Positions 4,968 to 11,134 of a stretch of 14,049 bases of DNA are shown piece after piece (the first letter of the stretch is position 1; every line of letters starts with the position of its first letter). The DNA lies in the NCBI GenBank assembly GCA_900549375.1, contig URNY01000069.1, positions 1 through 14,049 on the forward strand, read 5' to 3'. This DNA comes from an uncultured Bacteroidales bacterium. GTDB taxonomy: Bacteria; Bacteroidota; Bacteroidia; Bacteroidales; Muribaculaceae. Made by a program: the position numbers and the translations under genes. Under the pieces are notes generated by a model that saw only the letters and a program-made list of their open reading frames with translations, was not told where the DNA came from and made no database searches.

Positions 4968-7532
4968 ATGAAGAGATATGCGATTTTATTGGGGATAATT
5001 CTAATTGCGGCGTTTCCGTCAGCAGCTGCTGTTGAGGCTTGGAAACTGCATCCTGCCTTTGACGACAATCCGGTGAGGATAATTGATACGGCATCGGATA
5101 CATGGTTTGTGGTTCATCAGCAATATTTCGACAGTTCTTCCGAACGATTCAAAAATCCGTCGCTCACTATTTTTCGCTATGAGAAGAATGCTCCGGAAAA
5201 GGGTATTCAGCCTTTATGCAGGAGCGTTGACGTTTATTCTCCTGTGATAAGGAGAGCGGATTATTTCCCGGAGCAAGATCTCCTTGCTATCGGTTATCCG
5301 AACGGAATGATAGAACTTCTTTATGGTGACGGCCGCATTGCCCGCATAGAAAGGCTGACGAAGAGCGATTATCCCGGAATAACGAATATCAATTCCTTTA
5401 TGTGTGCACCAGGTTCGCAACGTCTGCTGGCAGCCACTGATTGCGGCTTTCTTGAAATTGACGCCTCTACCGGAATTCCCGGTGCACTTCATTTCTCTTC
5501 AAGGCCAATGTCGGCTGTATTTGATACCGGAACCCATCTTGTGGCCTTAACTCCGGAAGGAGTTCTTTCGGGCGCTTCCGGTGCAAAGCCGGATGCGTTG
5601 CTGCCTATTGCAGGAGGTGCTTCGGGATTGGCCATCATACCGCTGGAGGGGGGGCTGTTCGCATTTATTGACGGGACGGCGGGAGGGAATAACGCCCTTA
5701 TGCTTGCCGAACCGCAGTCGGAGGGCTGGAAACTTTCGGAATTATGCCGCGACTATTTCTCCTCGCGGGCGCCGTCGCAGGCCGTGACCGGTTGCTATGA
5801 AGGGAACTTTACTTCAAATCGCGATGGAGTCTTCCTGTTTTCACCTTGGCGAGTGTGGCAGCTGAGTTATGGCTCGGGAAAACGTCCGGAAGTGTCGCAG
5901 GTGCAACTTGACTACGATATGTATGTGGTCGGATCATGGGATTTCAAGGAATTCTGGGGTTATAGCGACCGAGGCATGTTCGTACATCGGACGGCTTCCG
6001 CCTCGGGCTGGCACGATCTTGGAGAACCGTTGCGCCCGGCGGCTCCCATCACTTATCTCAGCAATTATATGGCATGGTCGTCACGTTACGGCCTGCTGAT
6101 AATGAATCGGGAACCATATACAATGACTTCCGATTATTCACGCCGAAGACCGATGCTTCTTTCCGGCCTTCAGAAAGATAAATGGAATATTCATTCTCCG
6201 GTCTATACCCGGCCGCGCTGGATAACTGAAAATCCGTCGGTGGCCGACCGTTATGCCGGCGCTAAAAGCTGGTTTCCACAGGCAGATCCGACCGGCGTGA
6301 CGCCCGATCCTCTTTTCCCGGATTATATCTGGAGCGGATCGATATGGGGTGGAGTTATGATGACCTCTCTTGCCGATATGGGTGCGAGCCACAGACGATT
6401 CGGGGCGGTAAATGATTACTTTGCCGATTTCCCGGGTTTCTACGGAATAGTGCCGGATCAGGAATGGGATACTTTCAGTGCCATGTCGGCAGTGAGCGCT
6501 GACCGCGACGGCAACCTATGGACCGCTTTTTTCAACCATCTCGGTCAGCGTCACGGAGGGAGCACCGCATCTTTACTCTTCTTTACAGCAGACGACCGCC
6601 GACGGATGATGCAGACGGAACCTTCGACAGGGGAGAAAGGGGAGACATGGCAAGAGATCGCACTTCCATATTATAATGCTCACGTCTTTTACGACAGAGT
6701 ATTGGCACTTCGCCATGAATCACACCCTACTACTGTTGTAGCGTACATTTGCACGTATGACGGTTCGTTGATATTCCTCGATCATAAAGGGACGCTCAAG
6801 AATACCGCCGATGACAGGATTGTAGAGGTGAAACGCTTCTTATATCCCGAAGGCTTTGACACTCGTGTGAGCAGTGTCTATGATATAGTGGAAAATCCTC
6901 GGACAGGTGATCTGTTCCTCTCTACGGAAAACGGATGTGTCGTGATCCGAAGAGGTACGCGTCCGGAAGGGGATGCCATCAGAGTGGAACGGCCGATGAT
7001 TCCATCAGCGGGGAAAGATCCGTTTCCCTCATTGTCGGGTGTCAACAAGATTGCCTTTGATCCTGAAGGCGGAATATGGATAGCCACCAATGAATCGGGA
7101 GTAGTGGGCCTGACACCCGATATGAAGAATGTAAAGGCCCGCTATCATACCGGCAATTCACCGCTTCCCTCCGATGAGGTCTATTCGCTTGCATGGAATG
7201 AGTCGGCCAATTCACTGATGATTTCCACCGCCGCAGGACTTGCTGAAGTGACACCGCGTTCAGGCGCGACAATCGGCTCGACAAAAGTAGAGGCGCTACC
7301 CCGCAGCATCGTTCCGGGATATAACGGGTCGGTGAAGCTTTTGAATGTCCCCTTCGGTGCTTCCGTTTGCGTCGAAGATAGTGAGGGGAATGCCGTAGCA
7401 GAACTTCCGCGGGGCTCATCGCCTGTTGTAGAATGGAATCTCTGCGACCGAAACGGCGCGAGAGTATCCCCGGGAGTTTATATGCTTATTGTCTCAGATG
7501 GGTCAGCTGTCCGGCTTCCCGTTCTCGAATAA
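4968..7532 (+). CDS. PorZ-like two-propeller exported protein
   Basis: Large secreted beta-propeller protein, 854 residues from ATG 4968. In Porphyromonas, PorZ is a surface component of the type IX secretion system that helps attach cargo to A-LPS. Residues 1-21 form a signal peptide (KRYAILLGIILIAAFPSAAA). The N-terminal part matches the PorZ propeller pattern: WKLHPAFDDNPVRIIDTASDTWFVV, then a LLAIGYPNGMIELLYGDGRIARI blade and a LLAATDCGFLEIDASTG blade. Near the C-terminus are two-component-regulator-type blades (GGIWIATNESGVVGLTPDM; SLMISTAAGLAEVTPRSG) and a final Ig-like T9SS-tail-type domain with NLCDRNGARVSPGVYMLIVSDG. GTG 4959 would add three residues; ATG 4968 is preferred because AAAGGTGA precedes it at good spacing. 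Base composition is more AT-rich than ugd. It is 21 nt from the acyltransferase, probably one operon. True membership in a working T9SS cannot be judged here. Confidence 0.8.
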   Translation: MKRYAILLGIILIAAFPSAAAVEAWKLHPAFDDNPVRIIDTASDTWFVVHQQYFDSSSERFKNPSLTIFRYEKNAPEKGIQPLCRSVDVYSPVIRRADYFPEQDLLAIGYPNGMIELLYGDGRIARIERLTKSDYPGITNINSFMCAPGSQRLLAATDCGFLEIDASTGIPGALHFSSRPMSAVFDTGTHLVALTPEGVLSGASGAKPDALLPIAGGASGLAIIPLEGGLFAFIDGTAGGNNALMLAEPQSEGWKLSELCRDYFSSRAPSQAVTGCYEGNFTSNRDGVFLFSPWRVWQLSYGSGKRPEVSQVQLDYDMYVVGSWDFKEFWGYSDRGMFVHRTASASGWHDLGEPLRPAAPITYLSNYMAWSSRYGLLIMNREPYTMTSDYSRRRPMLLSGLQKDKWNIHSPVYTRPRWITENPSVADRYAGAKSWFPQADPTGVTPDPLFPDYIWSGSIWGGVMMTSLADMGASHRRFGAVNDYFADFPGFYGIVPDQEWDTFSAMSAVSADRDGNLWTAFFNHLGQRHGGSTASLLFFTADDRRRMMQTEPSTGEKGETWQEIALPYYNAHVFYDRVLALRHESHPTTVVAYICTYDGSLIFLDHKGTLKNTADDRIVEVKRFLYPEGFDTRVSSVYDIVENPRTGDLFLSTENGCVVIRRGTRPEGDAIRVERPMIPSAGKDPFPSLSGVNKIAFDPEGGIWIATNESGVVGLTPDMKNVKARYHTGNSPLPSDEVYSLAWNESANSLMISTAAGLAEVTPRSGATIGSTKVEALPRSIVPGYNGSVKLLNVPFGASVCVEDSEGNAVAELPRGSSPVVEWNLCDRNGARVSPGVYMLIVSDGSAVRLPVLE

Positions 7533-7553
7533 ACCGACTTTACGCATAACCGC

Positions 7554-8612
7554 ATGATTCCAATCGATAGACTTCGGCCGGTGCCTTTCCCAAACAATAT
7601 GGGTATGGTGAGGTATTTCATGGCCTTATGCGTGGTAGTGGCCCATTATTGTGAGCTTGCGGGATGGGATTATCATTTTCCGGTAGATTCCTACACAGCG
7701 GTAGGCGGTTTTTTCGCTTTGAGCGGTTTTCTTGTCTATGGCAGTTATGTAAGAAGACGCAGTCTGAAAGATTACATCAGAAGAAGAGGACGACGCATTC
7801 TGCCGCCTTATTTCGCAACTGTCCTTCTCTTCGCGTTTTTCCTTTCTTCAGTAAGTACTCTTTCTATTCCTGAGTATTTTACATCAGGCCATTTTTACCG
7901 TTATCTTGCCGCGAATCTTTCGTTTCTCAATTTTTTGGAGCCGACATTGCCCGGAGTTTTCGGAGATTCGACAATTCATGCCGTCAATGGCTCACTCTGG
8001 ACGATGAAAGTCGAATGGTGTCTTTACCTGACTGTGCCCGCAGTGGTGTGGCTGATATGGAAACTACGGGCCAACGACAAGATTGTATTTGGCATCATCT
8101 ACGTTTTATCGGCTGCTTATAGAGTAGGAATGCAGCATCTATATGAAATCACCGACAATGAAATCTATGATATACTCGGGCGGCAATTCATGGGACAGCT
8201 GATGTATTTTTATGCAGGTGTTTTACTTTATTTCATCCTCGATATATTTCTTAAACACCGATATCTTTTTGCCGGCGCCGCTCTTGCTATTGTATGTGTC
8301 GGCGATTATATCCCGGAATTCCGAATCACTCTTTATCCGGCGGTCGTGGCTGTTCTTGTATTGTTTGTATCTTTCACCGGAAAATGGGGCACGTGGGAAG
8401 GTAAACATGACAATATCTCCTACAATATCTATCTTGTGCATTTCCCTGTGATCCAACTATGTATTTATTGGGGTTTCACGCAAAGCATGGGCCCATTCCC
8501 GGGCTTTCTGGTGAGTCTGGGTATTACTGTAGCCGTAGCCGCTTTAATAAATGCTATTGCGAGTCGCGTAGGAGGGAGAAGTAGCGACGGAGCACGTCGT
8601 GGGCGGCGGTGA
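7554..8612 (+). CDS. Acyltransferase-3 family membrane protein (OafA/NolL-like)
   Basis: Integral inner-membrane acyltransferase, 352 residues, predicted to move acyl groups (often acetyl) onto sugars of lipopolysaccharide, capsule or other glycans. The catalytic R-x10-H motif is Arg20 to His31 (MVRYFMALCVVVAHY). It is followed by GGFFALSGFLVYGSY at 51-65 and the basic loop YIRRRGRRILPPYF (74-87). NGSLWTMKVEWCLYL is the family's W-S-L-x-x-E-x-x-Y-L motif. About ten hydrophobic segments follow, which matches the family. The last ~20 residues (VGGRSSDGARRGRR) are basic and are encoded over the antisense strand of meaB. GC is low: two sampled 60-nt lines give 37% and 40%, against 58% in meaB. 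No glycan gene lies next to it, so the substrate is unknown. Confidence 0.9.
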   Translation: MIPIDRLRPVPFPNNMGMVRYFMALCVVVAHYCELAGWDYHFPVDSYTAVGGFFALSGFLVYGSYVRRRSLKDYIRRRGRRILPPYFATVLLFAFFLSSVSTLSIPEYFTSGHFYRYLAANLSFLNFLEPTLPGVFGDSTIHAVNGSLWTMKVEWCLYLTVPAVVWLIWKLRANDKIVFGIIYVLSAAYRVGMQHLYEITDNEIYDILGRQFMGQLMYFYAGVLLYFILDIFLKHRYLFAGAALAIVCVGDYIPEFRITLYPAVVAVLVLFVSFTGKWGTWEGKHDNISYNIYLVHFPVIQLCIYWGFTQSMGPFPGFLVSLGITVAVAALINAIASRVGGRSSDGARRGRR

Positions 8613-9654
8613 AGGAGGATTGCTCGTTGTTGAGGACGCGCATCTCCTTCTGTTCGAGCAGAGCGCGAATCTGCGGCATCCGGTAGAAGTTTTCGCGCAA
8701 TTCTTCGTTGATGGTCTCGAACATCCAGTATTTGGCCTGTTCGTTGCGTTTGCGCTCGAAATAGCCTGATTTCTTCACGTATTCGAAATACCGATCTATC
8801 ATATCCCAGACCTTGTCGATATTCAGCTCGTAATATCCGCTGTAGGTTACTACTTCCGGGCGCCATTTGCTGGGTGTTGGCGGGAAGAGATGGAGGGCGT
8901 TGCGGAACTGGGCGGCTGCGAGATTGGCGCGGTCGATGTTGTCGCCGTCGGCTTTGTTGATCACAATTCCATCGGCCATCTCCATAATTCCTCGTTTGAT
9001 ACCCTGAAGTTCATCTCCTGTTCCGGCGAGCTGGATGAGCAGGAAGAAGTCGACCATTGAATGGACAGCAGTCTCGCTCTGGCCCACTCCTACTGTTTCG
9101 ACGAAGATGTTGTTGTATCCGGCCGCTTCGCAAAGCACTATGGTCTCTCTTGTTTTCCGGGCAACGCCTCCGAGAGAACCGGCTGAGGGGGAAGGCCGGA
9201 TGAATGCAGAGGGATGTTGCGAGAGTTTTTCCATTCGCGTTTTGTCACCGAGGATACTGCCGCGTGTGCGCTCGCTGCTTGGATCTATGGCGAGCACGGC
9301 GAGTTTGCCGCCATCACGTAGCACATGGAGTCCGAAAACGTCGATGGATGTCGACTTACCGGCACCCGGCACACCCGTGATGCCTATGCGGCGCGAATTG
9401 CCCGAATAGGGAAGACATTTCTCAATCACTTCCTGGGCGAGAGCCTGATGACGGTCGGCTGTGCTTTCAATGAGCGTCACGGCCTGTCCGAGCATGCTGA
9501 CGTTGCCTTTGAGAATGCCTTCGACAAACTCTGAAGCGGTAGGCAAAGGACGTCGTTTTGCGGGACGACGGTAGGGATTGACAACTGGCTGGGAGGTGAC
9601 CCCGGAATTTACCTGAAGGCCTTTGTATTCGGTTGCGTTTTCGGGATGATCCAT
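8554..9654 (-). CDS. meaB: Methylmalonyl-CoA mutase-associated GTPase MeaB
   Basis: G3E-family P-loop GTPase that chaperones adenosylcobalamin-dependent methylmalonyl-CoA mutase, gating cofactor loading and protecting the enzyme. In Bacteroidales the mutase lies on the succinate-to-propionate route. It is 366 residues. Walker A is GVPGAGKS (94-101), the DPSSERTRGSILGDKTRM block (124-141) is a MeaB/ArgK signature, switch II is ETVGVGQSE (186-194), and the guanine-specificity motif is NKAD (233-236). About 85 residues precede the P-loop, longer than the E. coli ArgK N-terminus. The mutase genes are not in the window. Start ATG at 9654 has an AT-rich leader with no Shine-Dalgarno, and no CAAAnnTA (reverse-strand -7) is seen in the 136-bp gap. 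The 3' end overlaps the convergent acyltransferase by 59 bp. Confidence 0.96.
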   Translation of the reverse strand: MDHPENATEYKGLQVNSGVTSQPVVNPYRRPAKRRPLPTASEFVEGILKGNVSMLGQAVTLIESTADRHQALAQEVIEKCLPYSGNSRRIGITGVPGAGKSTSIDVFGLHVLRDGGKLAVLAIDPSSERTRGSILGDKTRMEKLSQHPSAFIRPSPSAGSLGGVARKTRETIVLCEAAGYNNIFVETVGVGQSETAVHSMVDFFLLIQLAGTGDELQGIKRGIMEMADGIVINKADGDNIDRANLAAAQFRNALHLFPPTPSKWRPEVVTYSGYYELNIDKVWDMIDRYFEYVKKSGYFERKRNEQAKYWMFETINEELRENFYRMPQIRALLEQKEMRVLNNEQSSFTAAHDVLRRYFSLLRDSQ

Positions 9655-9663
9655 GGTATATAA

Positions 9664-9741
9664 TTTTGAATGTGGAATTTTGAATGTGGAATTTTGAATT
9701 TTGAATAGGAGAGAGGGAAGGAGGGAATTTTGAATTGGGAG
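9664..9741 (+). repeat. Heptanucleotide tandem repeat array, copy 2
   Basis: Units of 7 nt: TTTTGAA (9664), TGTGGAA (9671), TTTTGAA (9678), TGTGGAA (9685), TTTTGAA (9692), TTTTGAA (9699), TAGGAGA (9706), GAGGGAA (9713), then after a one-base slip GAGGGAA (9721), TTTTGAA (9728) and TTGGGAG (9735). The 10-mer AATTTTGAAT occurs five times here and twice in the 4908-4956 array, in the same orientation on the plus strand. The array fills most of the gap between the long DUF1573 gene and meaB, so in the meaB direction it reads as TTCAAAA units in the leader. Confidence 0.8.
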
Positions 9742-9757
9742 GCGAACTAAAGTTCGC
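9742..9757. other. Perfect small inverted repeat beside the heptad array
   Basis: GCGAAC (9742-9747) and GTTCGC (9752-9757) form a perfect 6-bp stem around TAAA. It is followed by a GC-rich stretch containing CGGCCG up to 9777, directly downstream of the long DUF1573 stop on the minus strand. There is no T-run after the stem on either strand, so it is not a standard terminator. It might be a protein-binding palindrome or a fragment of an intergenic repeat. Confidence 0.35.
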
Positions 9758-9790
9758 TCACGCGACCGGCCGACGCCAATCTGAAATATA

Positions 9791-10573
9791 TCATTCGGCG
9801 CCCTTGGGAGGCGTGACTTCGGCGAAGAAGGTTATGATGTGGCCGGAGGAATCAGAGTCATCAGAGCGATTGGAATCCTCGCGCTTACTTTTTAGCGCGG
9901 GAATAGGGATGGCCTTGACCGTTACGGGGATGCCCACGGTGCCGGGACCTTTCGTCTGCCGGGAGTTGAAGTAGAGGCTGAATGTCACAATGTCGCCGGG
10001 GCCGATGGTGTCCGAGGAGGCGATGACGCTCATTGATTTGTCGGCAGAGACGAGTATGAGGCGGACGGAATCCGGCGACTGGTTATAGCCATTGACGAAG
10101 AAATGGCGCGAGCGGCCATGAGGAATCTCCCCGCCGAACACTTTGTCTGCCGAGAGACGGAGCGGAGCGGGACCTTCCACAGGGTAAAGCGTTGTCAGCG
10201 ATTCCGGCGTGCCGAGAACGTTGCCGCGGATACGGATTGTGGCCATGTCAAAGTCGCCGATATAAACCCGGATGGATTTGGCAAATTTGCCGGGGCGTCC
10301 CAGAGGATTATACGTAAAGGAGAAGCGTACCGTGTCGCCCGGCGCGATAGGATCCTCGGGGTATGCCACGCCTGTACATCCACAACTCGGACGGGCGCCG
10401 GTGATTACCACCGCTTCCGGGCCGGTGTTGACAAGGCGTACATGTCCCGTCTTTGGGCCGGCTTCCTCTTTCATAAGTCCGAAGTCGTATTCTTTTTCAA
10501 GCCATACAACATCGGCCTTTATCGATGATGCCATCGATAGCATGAGGATAAGTATGGGAAGAAACCGCCGCAT
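9791..10573 (-). CDS. DUF1573 protein, long form
   Basis: Exported protein of unknown function, 260 residues, with a cleavable signal peptide (about 1-20, ending SIKA). The first Ig-like DUF1573 domain (about 24-117) carries the family core: YDFG, VRLVNTGPEAVVITGA, then SCGCT with Cys64 and Cys66, and DPIAPGDTVRFSFTYNPLGRPG. A second, more diverged Ig-like domain (about 135-219) lacks the Cys pair. A Ser/Asp-rich segment (223-236) interrupts the last strand. Three D-(S/T)-(I/V) sequons are present. Family knowledge: DUF1573 is abundant in Bacteroidetes envelopes and related to ASH-type Ig domains; no reaction is known. It starts 3 nt after the short DUF1573 gene stops, so the two are surely co-transcribed. 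Confidence 0.88.
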   Translation of the reverse strand: MRRFLPILILMLSMASSIKADVVWLEKEYDFGLMKEEAGPKTGHVRLVNTGPEAVVITGARPSCGCTGVAYPEDPIAPGDTVRFSFTYNPLGRPGKFAKSIRVYIGDFDMATIRIRGNVLGTPESLTTLYPVEGPAPLRLSADKVFGGEIPHGRSRHFFVNGYNQSPDSVRLILVSADKSMSVIASSDTIGPGDIVTFSLYFNSRQTKGPGTVGIPVTVKAIPIPALKSKREDSNRSDDSDSSGHIITFFAEVTPPKGAE

Positions 10574-10576
10574 TAT

Positions 10577-10996
10577 TTATTTCTCTTTGTTGGGGTTTAC
10601 CGTTCCGGAAATCTTGAGCACTTTCATTTTTTTGCTTCCGTTGCTCTTGATCTTGACGTTTTTAGAAAAACTGCCGACATATCCTTTGGGAAGGAATGTC
10701 ACTTTTATTTTTCCTGATTTGCCGGGGGCAATGGGATTTTTGGGAAACTGAGGGCGTGTGCATCCGCAGTCGGCTGTAGCGCTGTCGATAATCAGCGGTG
10801 CGTTGCCGGTGTTGATGAATTCAAATTCGGTGGAAATCGATTTTGCATCTGCTGAAATGATGCCGAAATTGTGGGTTTCGGTCTTGAAGGTTATTATGGC
10901 GTTGCCGTTCGATTCGGTTTTTTTCCTGCGTGCTTCGGAAGGTATGGCAACCAGGAACATGAGCAGGAGGATAGGGATAAGACGTTTGATCGACAT
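10577..10996 (-). CDS. DUF1573 protein, short form
   Basis: Exported single-domain DUF1573 protein, 139 residues. The start is ATG 10996, followed by a signal peptide MSIKRLIPILLLMFLVAIPS ending at about EA. The open frame reaches 11104, but the added N-terminus is not signal-like, so it is rejected. The domain (about 35-135) shows HNFGIISAD, FEFINTGNAPLIIDSATADCGCT with Cys77 and Cys79, PKNPIAPGKSGKIKVTF, and GSFSKNVKIKSNG: every core element of the family. It is Lys-rich and so basic, unlike the acidic long form next door. The gap to the long form is 3 nt. A -7 box lies just upstream. Function is unknown; the C-x-C pair in both copies suggests a structural disulfide or metal site, which is inference. 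Confidence 0.9.
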   Translation of the reverse strand: MSIKRLIPILLLMFLVAIPSEARRKKTESNGNAIITFKTETHNFGIISADAKSISTEFEFINTGNAPLIIDSATADCGCTRPQFPKNPIAPGKSGKIKVTFLPKGYVGSFSKNVKIKSNGSKKMKVLKISGTVNPNKEK

Positions 10997-11016
10997 GTTT
11001 AAAAGTTTTGATGTTA

Positions 11017-11024
11017 CAAAATTA
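11017..11024 (-). promoter_or_regulatory. Probable -7 element for the DUF1573 pair
   Basis: On the minus strand this reads TAATTTTG, a full match to TAnnTTTG, placed 20 nt before the ATG at 10996. Transcription would start near 11010 with a very short leader. The -33 TTG is not found at the expected spacing, so the call rests on the -7 box and position. The 138-bp gap to the DUF2723 stop shows no convincing terminator hairpin. Confidence 0.5.
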
Positions 11025-11134
11025 ACAAAAAAACGGGAAGAAAGGCTTAAAAACGCTGTTGAATGCACTGTGAAAGCGCCGCTGAAGTGGCTACACGCAA
11101 CCAATACACCGAAATTTTAAGGGATCGAGTCAAA

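Noticed and set aside
9664..9741. CRISPR array
   Set aside because: The units are only 7 nt with no spacers, and no cas genes are present.
11038..11075. Terminator for the DUF2723 gene on the minus strand
   Set aside because: Only a 4-bp CGCT/AGCG stem with a long loop precedes the T-run; too weak to annotate.
10997..11104. N-terminal extension of the short DUF1573 protein to 11104
   Set aside because: It would place 36 non-signal residues before a clear signal peptide and would run across the -7 box.
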